A stretch of DNA of 64,000 nucleotides from an uncultured Bacilli bacterium (GCA_934100165.1 CAKOPN010000001.1:186001-250000), one strand, 5' to 3'; positions 25,877 to 35,325 are shown, counted from the first letter of the stretch. Notes: a model not told the origin generated them from the letters alone. A program made the numbers and translations.

Positions 25877-27637
25877 TTAATATCTTTGATTCATATCTAC
25901 AAATTCACTAGGTTCATAAACTGTACCAGTAAACCATACTTCTCCACTATCTTTATCTCTAATAATAAACATATATGGCTTATCAAAAGTTAAATCTATC
26001 TTTTCAACAGGAACTTCAAATAAATGATCATAGAAACCTCCATTTATATTTCCAGCTCCTCCTAACACAGTAGCGGCAGAAGCTTTTATTCCTTCATTAG
26101 AAAATTCAATATTTGCTTTATGTCTAACTAATAAAATAAATTCACCTCTGGAAGAAACTATGCTAGATAAATCAGCTTTCGTCTGATCAAAAATATCTTC
26201 TACACCAAGTTTCTTTAAATCTTCTTTTAAATTAAGATTATATTCGAACTTAAATACAGGAATAGATGCATTTATTTCTATTACTTTGCCTTGATCAAAG
26301 CTTTCTGGTTTTATAGTTTTAAGTCCAGAAATAACATTGTTTAAAGTTTTTGCATCAACATTATTTATATACTCTTTTAGACTAACATTTGTAGGCATTA
26401 TACCAACATATTGTAGTGTTGTACCATCATAAGTCTTTAAATCTTTTGCAAAAGCTTTTACAGAGTCATCTGTATATACTAAGAAATCCGTTGATGATGA
26501 ATACTTCCCGTAATTAGCATCAAGTTCGTCAATAAAATTATTAACAAACTTAGGAATATCAAGCTCATTCTCAGATTTTGCATATTCATAGTTACGAGGA
26601 TCTTCATTTAACCAGTTAGTATATTCTGTTTCTATCATTTTATAGATGTTATCTCTTCCTAGTTCTTTTACAATGTTATAGTTATTTATTGTAGCACTTA
26701 CATCTAAAACACCGGCATCATACTTATTATTAAATTTAACTTTTTCCATTGGTGTACCATCAGTTACAGAAACATAATTGTTATATTTTTCATGAGCAAA
26801 ATAAAATTCCCAATAATAATCTCCTTTTGTACCATCTGGTTGAATTCTTTTAACCCATTCCATATCAATACCTAATGCATTAACAAGTGCAAAATCAAGA
26901 TCTTTCAAATCAGCATCACTTACAACATTATCAATTAAGTTAAGAGTTTTATCCTTAACCCAAGCGTTAATTGTTTTAGCGTTTTCAAAAGAATCATATA
27001 CTACATCAGCATCGTATTTCCCTTTTAACTTGTTAACATAACCAGCTTGTACCTCATCTTTGAAATCATTTCTTATAAACATAGCATTAGCAAGTGATAT
27101 ATTCTTACTGTTTACATATTTTTTTGATATATAATCGCCAACGATTGCATTGATTTGACCATATGAATCACCAGAAGCACCTTCTTTAAGCATTTGTAAT
27201 GCATATTTAATTGAAAGTGGGCTGTATACTTTATTTATCTCTTCATTTTCAAGTTTTAAAAATTGAAGATCGAAATTTTCAAGCGAATTACCACTCATTT
27301 TATACGGTGAAGTATATTTTTCATTTTCACTAACAATAGGATCTTTTTTTGGCTCCTTTTTATTAAGATTATTTAGGAAAAACACTTCTCCCACTATGCA
27401 TGCAGCTGATATTATGACAAAGCAAATCCAAAATGTTATTTTCTTTTTGTTTCCCTCTTTTTTTGTCATATCTTTTTTCTCATTATCATCTTGTTCTTTT
27501 ACTATAACTTCTTCTTTATTATTATTTTGCACATCTAAAACCGTTTTTTCTGCATTATTTTCTTGTTCTTTTGCTATAGCATTTTCTGCATTATTTTCTT
27601 GTTCTTTCACAGTATCTTTTTTCTCACTATCTTCCAT
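25877..27637 (-). CDS. Membrane-anchored serpin
   Basis: 586 residues. Cytoplasmic Glu/Asn/Lys-rich tail (1-65) with KEQENNAE repeats, one membrane helix (about 70-90), then an extracellular serpin domain (about 108-586). Serpin features: VYSPLSIKYALQMLKEGASG near the N-terminus of the domain, SLANAMFI, TINAWVKDKTLNLI, LVNALGIDMEW (for FxAIYFKGxW), the hinge NEGIKASAATV, and the closing FDKPYMFIIRD...WFTGTV. The hinge has small residues at P12-P9 as in inhibitory serpins. The domain is longer than the usual 370-400 residues because of insertions before the reactive loop. Likely inhibits proteases at the cell surface; target unknown. Confidence 0.9.
   Translation of the reverse strand: MEDSEKKDTVKEQENNAENAIAKEQENNAEKTVLDVQNNNKEEVIVKEQDDNEKKDMTKKEGNKKKITFWICFVIISAACIVGEVFFLNNLNKKEPKKDPIVSENEKYTSPYKMSGNSLENFDLQFLKLENEEINKVYSPLSIKYALQMLKEGASGDSYGQINAIVGDYISKKYVNSKNISLANAMFIRNDFKDEVQAGYVNKLKGKYDADVVYDSFENAKTINAWVKDKTLNLIDNVVSDADLKDLDFALVNALGIDMEWVKRIQPDGTKGDYYWEFYFAHEKYNNYVSVTDGTPMEKVKFNNKYDAGVLDVSATINNYNIVKELGRDNIYKMIETEYTNWLNEDPRNYEYAKSENELDIPKFVNNFIDELDANYGKYSSSTDFLVYTDDSVKAFAKDLKTYDGTTLQYVGIMPTNVSLKEYINNVDAKTLNNVISGLKTIKPESFDQGKVIEINASIPVFKFEYNLNLKEDLKKLGVEDIFDQTKADLSSIVSSRGEFILLVRHKANIEFSNEGIKASAATVLGGAGNINGGFYDHLFEVPVEKIDLTFDKPYMFIIRDKDSGEVWFTGTVYEPSEFVDMNQRY
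27546..27607. repeat. Two direct 26-base repeats in the serpin N-terminal tail
   Basis: Identical 26-base units at 27546-27571 and 27582-27607 (period 36 bases, 12 codons) encode the duplicated KEQENNAE tail segments. Confidence 0.8.
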
Positions 27638-27730
27638 ACTCTCTCTACCTTTCTACCTATATTAAAGCATACTTTTTTTTCGTAATCAATTTAAAAAGAA
27701 AAAAGAAAAAAAAGAGGTGTAAAGAAAGTG

Positions 27731-27765
27731 AAAACTACTACTTATTTGTATTTAAGTAGTAGTTT
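27731..27765 (-). terminator. Hairpin after the 87-residue hypothetical gene
   Basis: Thirteen-bp perfect stem (27732-27744 with 27753-27765) that contains the stop codon; only four U follow, so termination strength is uncertain. Confidence 0.6.
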
Positions 27766-28001
27766 CTCTCGGAAATATTTTCTGACACAACTTCAAGTTC
27801 TTCATCATCTGTATAATTTAATATTTCATCAATATCATAAAGAAGCTCTGAAACACTAGTATATTTTTCATAGTCGATTTCATTTCTCTTTAAAACATCA
27901 ATTTCTTTATTAGTAAGGACTATACCTTTTTGATTATATCCAATGAAATTTTCTTCAAAGTTAATTTCATCAGTTAATTTTTCAATATCATATTCTTCCA
28001 T
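27738..28001 (-). CDS. Small acidic hypothetical protein
   Basis: 87 residues, strongly acidic, MEEYDIEKLTDEINFEENF then helical segments KEIDVLKRNEIDYE and SVSELLYDIDEIL. No membrane helix or cysteine, no recognised family. The ATG lies only about 10 bases after the U-run of the efp terminator and has no visible ribosome binding site, so expression may depend on read-through. Reasonable codon pattern supports a gene, but it is the weakest call in this stretch. Confidence 0.5.
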   Translation of the reverse strand: MEEYDIEKLTDEINFEENFIGYNQKGIVLTNKEIDVLKRNEIDYEKYTSVSELLYDIDEILNYTDDEELEVVSENISERNYYLNTNK

Positions 28002-28010
28002 AAACTAAAC

Positions 28011-28032
28011 AAAAAAAGCATATTACTATGCT
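28011..28032 (-). terminator. Terminator of rpmG-efp
   Basis: Stem AGCATA/TATGCT, loop GTAA, seven U on the minus strand; includes the efp stop codon. Confidence 0.8.
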
Positions 28033-28583
28033 CTTGATACATACTTTCCATCTGCTGAAGATACAAGGATTTTTTCTCCTTCATTTATGAACATTGGAAC
28101 TTTTACTACCATTCCATTTTCAAGTTCTGCATCTTTCATAGCAGTTGAAGTTGTATTTCCTTTTACTCCAGGTTCTGATTTTGTAATTGTATATTCAATC
28201 TTATCTGGTAAAATCATTCCTAATACTTCACCTTCATAGAATGAAATAATTACTTCCAAGTTTTCTTTTAGGAATTTATAATCTTCTCCTAATTGTTGTT
28301 TCTTAAGTTCAACTTGGTCATATGTTTGCATATTCATAAAGCAATATTCATCACCTTGTGAATATAAAAATTGCATTGTTTGTTTTTCAATACGTGCTGT
28401 TTCTAGTTTAACATTTGTATTGTATGTTGTTTCAACTGTAGCACCTGTTCTTAAATTTTTAAGTTTAGTACGAACAAAGGCAGATCCTTTTCCTGGTTTT
28501 ACATGTTGGAATTCTACAACTTGATATAAGTTATTATCAATTTTAATTGTTAATCCATTTTTGATATCGTTTACGTTTATCAT
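28026..28583 (-). CDS. efp: Translation elongation factor P
   Basis: 185 residues, the family length, three OB domains. KPGKGSAFVRTKLKNLRTG holds the lysine that is modified or acts at the ribosome P site; ends GEKILVSSADGKYVSRA. EF-P relieves stalling at polyproline, relevant to the proline-rich protein at 36885-38084. The ATG at 28583 follows AGAGGTGAAT; the GTG three codons earlier is in that site. Confidence 0.96.
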   Translation of the reverse strand: MINVNDIKNGLTIKIDNNLYQVVEFQHVKPGKGSAFVRTKLKNLRTGATVETTYNTNVKLETARIEKQTMQFLYSQGDEYCFMNMQTYDQVELKKQQLGEDYKFLKENLEVIISFYEGEVLGMILPDKIEYTITKSEPGVKGNTTSTAMKDAELENGMVVKVPMFINEGEKILVSSADGKYVSRA

Positions 28584-28603
28584 TTGATTCACCTCTATCT
28601 ATA

Positions 28604-28768
28604 CTATTTTTTCTCTTTATGAGTTGTATGTTTTTGACATCTCTTGCAATATTTATTAAGCTCTAAACGGTCAGTTGTATTTTTTACATTCTTTTGAGTT
28701 GTGTAATTTTCTTCTTTGCAACTTTGACATACAAGAGTTTTACCTTGTCTATTTCCTACTTTAGCCAC
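28604..28768 (-). CDS. rpmG: Ribosomal protein bL33
   Basis: 54 residues: MAKVGNRQGKTLVCQSCKEE, TTQKNVKNTTDRLELNKYC, ending HTTHKEKK. Four cysteines (14, 17, 41, 44) make it the zinc-binding form. GTG start at 28768 behind GGAGGGA. Lies 20 bases before efp, forming a translation operon. Confidence 0.93.
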   Translation of the reverse strand: MAKVGNRQGKTLVCQSCKEENYTTQKNVKNTTDRLELNKYCKRCQKHTTHKEKK

Positions 28769-28879
28769 ATCGATCCCTCCTTGGTTCCTATTGGTATTAT
28801 ATCAAAAAATTTATATTTTGCAAGATTTTTCTTGAAAACTAAAGATTTTGAAACATATATACCTAGAAATTATATCACA

Positions 28880-30925
28880 TTATCCATACATTTCAAAGAA
28901 TTTATTTGTAACTAATCTAGTTATTCTAATATTTGCATAACTTCTTGTATCATCTTCGTTTGAACTTACTATATTAGGATATGTAAGCGCAATAGACATT
29001 TTAGGATTATTCAAAGGGTAAAAGCCGACAAAAGCATTGCTAATTGTAGGAGTATCGATAACACCATCACCGTCTGTATCTAAGAAAGATTCACTAGTTC
29101 CCGTTTTTCCTGCTGCACCCTCTACTCCTCTCATATAGTTTTTCCCAAGACCTGTTGTTACAACTTCTCTAAATCCAAGTCTTACTCTATCCATATACTC
29201 TTTTTTTATATCTAATGTATTAAGTACTATCGGTTCAGTTTTATATATAAGATTTTCAAATGGTGTATCACTATTACTTGCATAAACTTCTTTTAATAAA
29301 TGAGGTTTATATCTTACCCCACTTGTTGCAATTGTTGAAATATATTCGGAAAGCTGCATAGTAGTATATGTATCATACTGACCAATTACATAATTTAAAA
29401 GTAAATCAGGATCTTTCGATAAACCAATATTACCTACTCCATCAACAGGTAAATCTATTTCCGTTTTAACACCAAGACCTAAATCATTAAAGACTTTTCT
29501 ATATTTAGAAAAAGTATTTTCTATAGATGTATCAAATTTGGCATTATAATGATAGTTAAACCCAGCAAGTTTCATAGCAGTTTTAAACTGATAAACATTG
29601 GAAGACAAACTAAGTGCTGTAATATCATCAATTTTCCCCAAAGATTTCCAAGAACATTTTTTAGGTTTAGAATATATCTTAATACATTCATCTTTCATAA
29701 CTTCACCTATTTCTATGGCACCCTCTTTAAAACCTGTGAGCATAGAAGCACCTTTAACTACACTACCAGGAGTAAATGGATTAGTTAAAGTACCAACAGT
29801 TACATCACGGAAATCATATTCATCACCATTTTTAAATATTTCAAGACCTGTCATCGCTAATATCTCACCAGTTGAAGGTTCTTTTATAACGGCATAAACA
29901 GAGTTAAATCTTGATGTTCCAGGATCTTTTTTAGCCTTTATTAGTTCAGATTTAATTATCTTGTCAATTTCCTGTTGTAGTTCTATATCTATAGTAAGCA
30001 CTATATCATTTCCTCTTTGCCCTTTAGTAAGAGTAACTATTTCCCCATCTTCGATTTTATATGTACTTTTTACACCTTTTAAATATTCTTCATACTGTTT
30101 CTCTATATAACTTACTCCAACCTCATCATTTAAAGAATAACCAAGATTCAAATAATAATCCTTATCCTCTTTAGAAATTGATGATACATTGCCAAGAATA
30201 CTTCTAAATGTATCTCCATAAGGATATACTCTTTCAAAATCATATTTAATATAAAAGCCATTAAGGCTATTCAAAGCTTCAGAAATATTAGCAAGTTCAC
30301 TATCACTGATATCGCCCTTTTTAATAAGTTTTTCTTCATAAAAATAACCATTATTCATTAAATAATAAATATATATCACTTTCTTATCATCATCTGTATA
30401 TTTATCAAGTTCATCTTTAGTAATTCTACTTAATTTAAGTCTATAAATATCATCTGAACTAAGTTTTCTATTTTCATACTTTTCCCATTCTTCATCAGTA
30501 ATTAACTTCATAGCATCCCTACTATTAGTAACAAGATAATAATCTTTCATCATTCTCTCATTTACTTTGGATATATCTAGACTAACAAGAAGAGAAATAT
30601 CCTTTGCTAGTTTAACTTCTTCACTTTCTGTTATTTTGTTTGGCTTAAAGTAATAAAGAGCCGCAACTTTTTTATTGTCTACTAAAAGTTTATGATTCCT
30701 ATCATATATTCTACCCCTAGGAGCAGTCTTACTTTCATAAACATTACTAGTCATTTTAGAAAGTTTAACACTATAATAATCATGCTCAAAAATAATAATT
30801 CTAAAAGTAAAAATTAAAATTATTAAAAAAGAAAAACACACAATAAAAGAAAGAATACTTATACGTTTATTTATAGTTTTCTTTATTCCTACTGTCTTAT
30901 TTACTTTATTCATTTTTCTATCCAT
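28880..30925 (-). CDS. Class B penicillin-binding protein (transpeptidase)
   Basis: About 681 residues. N-terminal membrane helix (about residues 25-50), PBP dimerisation domain from KTAPRGRIYDRN, and transpeptidase domain with SxxK in PGSVVK, SxN in LSSNVYQF, and KTGT in AAGKTGTSES. It cross-links peptidoglycan outside the membrane, in the FtsI/PBP2B/SpoVD/PBP2A group; no PASTA domain is visible. Which division or elongation role it has cannot be told, as there are no mra or rodA neighbours. I choose ATG 30925 (after GTGATA); ATG 30952 is possible but has no ribosome binding site. Confidence 0.9.
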   Translation of the reverse strand: MDRKMNKVNKTVGIKKTINKRISILSFIVCFSFLIILIFTFRIIIFEHDYYSVKLSKMTSNVYESKTAPRGRIYDRNHKLLVDNKKVAALYYFKPNKITESEEVKLAKDISLLVSLDISKVNERMMKDYYLVTNSRDAMKLITDEEWEKYENRKLSSDDIYRLKLSRITKDELDKYTDDDKKVIYIYYLMNNGYFYEEKLIKKGDISDSELANISEALNSLNGFYIKYDFERVYPYGDTFRSILGNVSSISKEDKDYYLNLGYSLNDEVGVSYIEKQYEEYLKGVKSTYKIEDGEIVTLTKGQRGNDIVLTIDIELQQEIDKIIKSELIKAKKDPGTSRFNSVYAVIKEPSTGEILAMTGLEIFKNGDEYDFRDVTVGTLTNPFTPGSVVKGASMLTGFKEGAIEIGEVMKDECIKIYSKPKKCSWKSLGKIDDITALSLSSNVYQFKTAMKLAGFNYHYNAKFDTSIENTFSKYRKVFNDLGLGVKTEIDLPVDGVGNIGLSKDPDLLLNYVIGQYDTYTTMQLSEYISTIATSGVRYKPHLLKEVYASNSDTPFENLIYKTEPIVLNTLDIKKEYMDRVRLGFREVVTTGLGKNYMRGVEGAAGKTGTSESFLDTDGDGVIDTPTISNAFVGFYPLNNPKMSIALTYPNIVSSNEDDTRSYANIRITRLVTNKFFEMYG

Positions 30926-30992
30926 ATTTATCACATTATTATTTTGTATCATAATATAAAAATTATTTAATATATTTAACTAGGGTGAGAAA

Positions 30993-31238
30993 ATGGAATA
31001 TATAATTAAAGAGTTTGTGGATAAATTAAAAGAAGAAGATATTAAAAGCTTTGCACTTAAAGAACGTGTAACTATTACAGATGAAGAAGTTAAAACCATT
31101 TATATGTACATAAAAAATTATTGGCAAATATTTTACAAAGATAATCCTGATGCACTTTTTAAAGAGTTAAAAGAAAAATTAAGTAGTGGCGTTTATAACA
31201 AAATAATTGAACTTTATAGTAAATATAAAAAGAAATAG
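30993..31238 (+). CDS. YqfT/DUF2624-like small protein
   Basis: 81 residues, all helical and highly charged: MEYIIKEFVDKLKEEDIKSF, DEEVKTIYMYIKNYWQIFY and a C-terminal KIIELYSKYKKK. Plus strand, ATG behind GGGTGAG. It is convergent with nfo; in Bacillus the small gene yqfT also sits next to nfo (yqfS), which is the main reason for the call. Function unknown. Confidence 0.65.
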   Translation: MEYIIKEFVDKLKEEDIKSFALKERVTITDEEVKTIYMYIKNYWQIFYKDNPDALFKELKEKLSSGVYNKIIELYSKYKKK

Positions 31239-31256
31239 AGCTATTCTATTTCTTTT
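31228..31256. terminator. Bidirectional terminator between yqfT-like gene and nfo
   Basis: Twelve-bp stem (31228-31239 with 31245-31256) with A-rich and T-rich flanks on both sides. The stop codons of the two convergent genes both lie in the hairpin. Confidence 0.8.
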
Positions 31257-32110
31257 AATTTGCTATTAAATTTTTTGCTTTTTATCATTTCAATTTCTTC
31301 TTTATATAAAGGTCTATCTTCATACCAAGGAGTCTCTAAAATTTTAGGTATATTATCTAGTCTTTTATTATAAATAATGTTTATTAAATTATCAAAGCCA
31401 AGCATTCCGTAACCGATATTCTCATGTCTATCTTTTCTAGCTCCTCTAACATTCTTACTATCGTTAACATGAACACAATGTAAATAAGAAAGTCCTATCT
31501 TTTTATCTAATTCATCTAAGATTTTATCAAAATCTGTAATGTCATAACCACTATCACTCAAATGACATGTATCAAGGCATACTCCTATCTTAGATTTATC
31601 AGTAACACCATCGATAATCTCTTTTATCTCATCTAAGTTTGATCCTACTTCACTACCTTTTCCAGCCATTGTTTCAAGAAGTATTATAACACTATCATTT
31701 GATTCATTAACTTTGTTCAAAGCAAAAATAATATTTTGGATTCCTTTTTCTATACCAAGGCCAACATGGCTTCCTGGATGAAGTACTAGATACTTAATTC
31801 CAAATTCCTCGCATCTTTTAACTTCTTGTATTAAAAAGTTTATAGAAAAGTTATATTTTGCATCATCATTATCATTAGCAAGATTTATTATGTAAGGAGC
31901 ATGTACTATAATATCCTCTATTTTTATATTATGTTCTTTCATAACTTTCTTAGCTTTTTCCGTTATCTCGCTAGATATTTTACTACGAATAGTATTTTGA
32001 GGTGCTCCTGTATAAAACATAAATGTTGTAGAACCATAGCTAAGTGCCTCATTTAAACTTTCCAACAATTGACCCTTTGAATTAAATTTTACATGACTAC
32101 CAATAAGCAT
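31241..32110 (-). CDS. nfo: Endonuclease IV (AP endonuclease)
   Basis: 289 residues, TIM-barrel metalloenzyme. Starts MLIGSHVKFNSKGQLLESL; zinc ligands in VHAPYIINLAN, YLVLHPGSHVG, ILLETMAGKGSEVG, GVCLDTCHLSDSGYD, CVHVNDSK, DRHENIGYG and ILETPW. It cleaves abasic sites in base-excision repair and, in Bacillus, protects spores. ATG 32110 follows GGGTGAT; the upstream 15 codons have no family match. Confidence 0.96.
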   Translation of the reverse strand: MLIGSHVKFNSKGQLLESLNEALSYGSTTFMFYTGAPQNTIRSKISSEITEKAKKVMKEHNIKIEDIIVHAPYIINLANDNDDAKYNFSINFLIQEVKRCEEFGIKYLVLHPGSHVGLGIEKGIQNIIFALNKVNESNDSVIILLETMAGKGSEVGSNLDEIKEIIDGVTDKSKIGVCLDTCHLSDSGYDITDFDKILDELDKKIGLSYLHCVHVNDSKNVRGARKDRHENIGYGMLGFDNLINIIYNKRLDNIPKILETPWYEDRPLYKEEIEMIKSKKFNSKLKEIE

Positions 32111-32175
32111 ATTATCACCCAAATAAATTTTAATATAAATAGTAAAAATGTACAAGAAAAAAAAGCTAGTGCTCT

Positions 32176-32832
32176 TTATAATACGTAAAGTAATATTGAG
32201 AAGAAATGTAAAATTGATCCTGCAAGTACAAAGATATGGAATATTGAATGCATGTATTTAATTTTTTTACCAATTCCATAAAATATTGCACCCACAGTAT
32301 AAATGATTCCTCCTGCTATTAAAAGCCATATGCCAGGCATAGCTATTGCTTCTGTAAGTGGTTTAAATGCAAATATTATAACCCATCCCATTGCAAGATA
32401 ACATATCATCGAAAATACCTTAAACTTATTTAAATCAACTGAATTAAGTACTACTCCTAAAATAGCAGCAGCCCAAACAATTCCAAATAGTGTCCACCCT
32501 AGGGCTCCACCTAAAGCAACTAACGTATACGGCGTATATGTTCCTGCAATAAGAAGAAAAATACTGCAGTGATCAATTATTCTAAATACTCTTTTTGCAT
32601 TATTAACTTTAAGTGCATGATACATAGTAGACATCATATAAAGGATAATTAAAGTACTACCATAAATACAGCTACTAACAACTGCTATTGCACTATTATG
32701 CATAGCACTAAAAATAACACAAAGAACAAGTCCAGCAATAGATAAAAGAGCACCTATTCCATGACTAATAGCACTAACAAGTTCTTCTGCAAGAGTATAC
32801 TTTGGTATTTCTATTTTTTCTTTTAATGTCAT
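32176..32832 (-). CDS. TrhA/hemolysin III family membrane protein
   Basis: 218 residues, seven membrane helices. Family motifs: EELVSAISHGIGALLS, STMYHAL, FRIIDHCSIFLLIAGTYTP with the metal-site HxxxxxxxAGT pattern, and the final HSIFHIFVLAGSILHFF. Members (PAQR-like) tune membrane fluidity; despite the name, haemolysis is not a safe inference. GAGGTGAA precedes the ATG. Confidence 0.92.
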   Translation of the reverse strand: MTLKEKIEIPKYTLAEELVSAISHGIGALLSIAGLVLCVIFSAMHNSAIAVVSSCIYGSTLIILYMMSTMYHALKVNNAKRVFRIIDHCSIFLLIAGTYTPYTLVALGGALGWTLFGIVWAAAILGVVLNSVDLNKFKVFSMICYLAMGWVIIFAFKPLTEAIAMPGIWLLIAGGIIYTVGAIFYGIGKKIKYMHSIFHIFVLAGSILHFFSILLYVL

Positions 32833-32877
32833 TCTTTCACCTCATAAACATTCTATTACTTTTTAATGCTTTCGTAA

Positions 32878-32905
32878 ACAAAAAAGAAGACTTTTACATC
32901 TTCTT
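32878..32905 (-). terminator. Terminator of lysS
   Basis: Stem AAGAAGA/TCTTCTT (32884-32890, 32899-32905), eight-base loop, U-rich tail on the minus strand, just after the lysS stop. Confidence 0.8.
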
Positions 32906-32908
32906 ACA

Positions 32909-34387
32909 TTATTTCAATTTCATTGTTGGGAAAAGTATTACTTCTCTTATTGTTTCAGAATTTGTAAGTAACATTACAAGTCTATCAATTCCCATACCCA
33001 TACCACCAGTTGGAGGCATTCCATATTCAAGAGCTTCTACATAGTCAATGTCCATTTCGTTAGCTTCTTCATTACCAAGTTCTCTTTCCTTTAATTGGTT
33101 TTCGAATCTTTCGTACTGATCAATTGGATCATTTAACTCTGTATATGCATTAGCATATTCTCCTCCTGCTATAAATAATTCGAATCTGTAAGTAAATCTT
33201 TCATCTTCAGCCTCTTTTTTAGCAAGTGGCGTAATCTCTATTGGATATTCGTAAACAAATGTTGGTTCGATAAGTGTTTCTTCAACATATTTTTCAAAGA
33301 ATGCATTAACGATGTGTCCATATCCAAAGTGTGCTTCTACTTCAACACCATGTTCTTCTGCTATTTTCTTAGCTTCTTCAAATGTTGTAACTTTCTTAAA
33401 GTCAATACCTGTTTCCTTCTTTATAGCATCGCACATTGATATTTTCTTAAACCCTGGTTTAAGTGATATTTTTTGTCCTCTAAACTCTATATCATATGTA
33501 CCATTTAATTCCATACAAGCATTGCAGATAATTCCTTCTGTTAATTCCATCATCCCTTGTAAATCACTATATGCTTTATATACTTCTATTGTAGTGAATT
33601 CTGGATTATGGTTTTTATCCATTCCTTCATTTCTGAATAATCTGCCTATTTCATAAACGGCATCCATTCCTCCTACGATAAGTCTTTTAAGTGATAACTC
33701 AGTAGCTATTCTTAAATACATATCTATATCAAGTGTATTATGATGTGTAACAAATGGTCTTGCACTAGCTCCTCCCAAAATAGTTCCTAAAACAGGAGTT
33801 TCTACTTCAGTATATCCAAGATTATCAAGATATCTTTGAATTGATCTAATAATCTTTGGTCTTGCGAATGCTACACGACGTGCATCTTCATTAACTATTA
33901 AATCAACATAACGTCTTCTAAATCTTTCTTCTACATCTACTAGTCCATGGAATTTATCTGGTAATGGTCTTAGTGCTTTTACTAAATGAGTAAACTCTGT
34001 TGCTCTAATACTAAGTTCTCCCATGTGAGTTCTCATAACTGTACCTTTAATACCAACGATATCACCAAGGTCTGATTTATCAAAAACTGAATAAGCATCT
34101 TCTCCAACATTATCAAGTTTTACATATATTTGAATTTGACCATACTTATCTTGTAAGTTCATGAAACCTGCTTTACCTTTACCACGTTTAGTCATTATTC
34201 TTCCAGCAATACTAACTTCTTTTTTAATTTCATCTAACTCTTCTGTAGTTTTATCTTTAAATTCTTCTTTTAAATCCCTACTGTTAGCAGTAATTTCATA
34301 TTTAGAACCAAAAGGATCAATACCTTTTTCTTTTAGAAAATCAAGTTTTTCTCTCCTTATTGTTTCTTGTTCTGTAAACTCTCTCAT
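32909..34387 (-). CDS. lysS: Lysyl-tRNA synthetase, class II
   Basis: 492 residues. OB-fold anticodon domain (SIAGRIMTKRGKGKAGF), class II motif 1 (LGYTEVETPVL), motif 2 (IGRLFRNEGMDKNHNPEFT) and motif 3 (GMPPTGGMGMGIDRLVMLLT). It charges tRNA-Lys. No T-box is present in the short upstream region. Stands alone with its own terminator. Confidence 0.97.
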   Translation of the reverse strand: MREFTEQETIRREKLDFLKEKGIDPFGSKYEITANSRDLKEEFKDKTTEELDEIKKEVSIAGRIMTKRGKGKAGFMNLQDKYGQIQIYVKLDNVGEDAYSVFDKSDLGDIVGIKGTVMRTHMGELSIRATEFTHLVKALRPLPDKFHGLVDVEERFRRRYVDLIVNEDARRVAFARPKIIRSIQRYLDNLGYTEVETPVLGTILGGASARPFVTHHNTLDIDMYLRIATELSLKRLIVGGMDAVYEIGRLFRNEGMDKNHNPEFTTIEVYKAYSDLQGMMELTEGIICNACMELNGTYDIEFRGQKISLKPGFKKISMCDAIKKETGIDFKKVTTFEEAKKIAEEHGVEVEAHFGYGHIVNAFFEKYVEETLIEPTFVYEYPIEITPLAKKEAEDERFTYRFELFIAGGEYANAYTELNDPIDQYERFENQLKERELGNEEANEMDIDYVEALEYGMPPTGGMGMGIDRLVMLLTNSETIREVILFPTMKLK

Positions 34388-34454
34388 ACTAAAACCTACT
34401 TTCTTTTCAATGCACTTATTATATAGTAATATTCGAATAAAGTAAATATTTTTT

Positions 34455-34482
34455 CAAAAGAAAAAGGTAGCTTAGCTACCTT
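34455..34482 (-). terminator. Terminator of the 222-residue pseudopilin
   Basis: Stem AAGGTAGC/GCTACCTT, loop TAA, followed by TTTTCTTTT on the minus strand. Confidence 0.85.
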
Positions 34483-34504
34483 ACTTAATTGAATTACAAT
34501 TTAA

Positions 34505-35173
34505 TTATTTACAATCAGAAACGCTTAAAACTTTAATTGCAGAAATAACTTTTCCACTTTCATTAGCAGTTACTGTTTCAACAAGACCTTTTACACTTTC
34601 AGGTTTATTCTTTGGTTCTATCCATTGTTCTCCACTAGATCCTTCTGCTGGAGCAGCAACTAAATAGTCCTTAGAAGTAGCACCATCATATAAATCTTTT
34701 AATGCTGTATATTGAGTAAGTTCATTGTTTCCAGAAACAACTAAGTCTCCAAGATTATCTGCTAAATCTTTTTGGCTTACAAAGTTAATTCCTTGGTTAG
34801 AACCATCTTTTGCTACGAAATAATAGTTATAATTTTTACCGTTGTAAGTAACACCTACATAAGCATAATCCCATGTATCACTAAATGGTGATCTTCCGCC
34901 TTTTTCAACAGCTACACAAGATTTTCCATCTTCATGTCCAACTGGTATTAGATATAAAGTATTCACATCGAATAATTGTACTTTAGTAGCTTGGTTAACC
35001 ATGTTTCTAGTATCATCGATATATCCAGAAGCAGATTGAGCAAACGCTGATTTTCTTGAGTTAGAAATATATTGTGTAACACTTGGAATAGCAATAATCA
35101 TTAAAACACCTAAGATAATGATAACTGCAAGTAATTCAATTAAAGTAAAACCTTTTTTATTTGTTTTTTTCAT
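34505..35173 (-). CDS. Type IV pilin-like protein (pseudopilin)
   Basis: 222 residues. Prepilin signal KKGFTLIELLAVIIILG (cut after Gly, Glu5 retained), then a helical spine and a globular part with DTRNMVNQA, a cysteine pair (SCVAVEK and a C-terminal SDCK) that may form a D-loop-like disulfide, and VGVTYNGKNYNYYFVAKDG. It has its own promoter and terminator, unlike classical pilus operons. Assembly genes are not in the window. Confidence 0.88.
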   Translation of the reverse strand: MKKTNKKGFTLIELLAVIIILGVLMIIAIPSVTQYISNSRKSAFAQSASGYIDDTRNMVNQATKVQLFDVNTLYLIPVGHEDGKSCVAVEKGGRSPFSDTWDYAYVGVTYNGKNYNYYFVAKDGSNQGINFVSQKDLADNLGDLVVSGNNELTQYTALKDLYDGATSKDYLVAAPAEGSSGEQWIEPKNKPESVKGLVETVTANESGKVISAIKVLSVSDCK

Positions 35174-35211
35174 TATAAATTATTTCCTCTCTTCCTTTAT
35201 TTTATAAATAA

Positions 35212-35240
35212 AGTTTATAATAAGGAAAATAAAAAGTCAA
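35212..35240 (-). promoter_or_regulatory. Promoter of the 222-residue pseudopilin
   Basis: Minus strand TTGACT (35235-35240), 17-base spacer, TAAACT (35212-35217); an alternative TATAAA overlaps at 35214-35219. About 40 bases before the start. Confidence 0.6.
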
Positions 35241-35290
35241 TATATTAAGAAATAATTAGACATTTTTTAACATATTTATACAATTATTTT

Positions 35291-35318
35291 AAAAAAAATT
35301 GATCTATACGATCAATTT
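35291..35318 (-). terminator. Terminator of the 190-residue pseudopilin
   Basis: Nine-bp perfect stem (35296-35304 with 35310-35318) and an unbroken U-run on the minus strand. Confidence 0.9.
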
Positions 35319-35325
35319 ATTATTT

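Noticed and set aside
27546..27607. Two 26-base repeats as a CRISPR-like array
   Set aside because: Only two units with a 36-base period, in frame inside the serpin gene; they are coding repeats.
32176..32832. Hemolysin III as a virulence factor
   Set aside because: The family is better explained as membrane-homeostasis PAQR-like proteins, and nothing nearby suggests a toxin.
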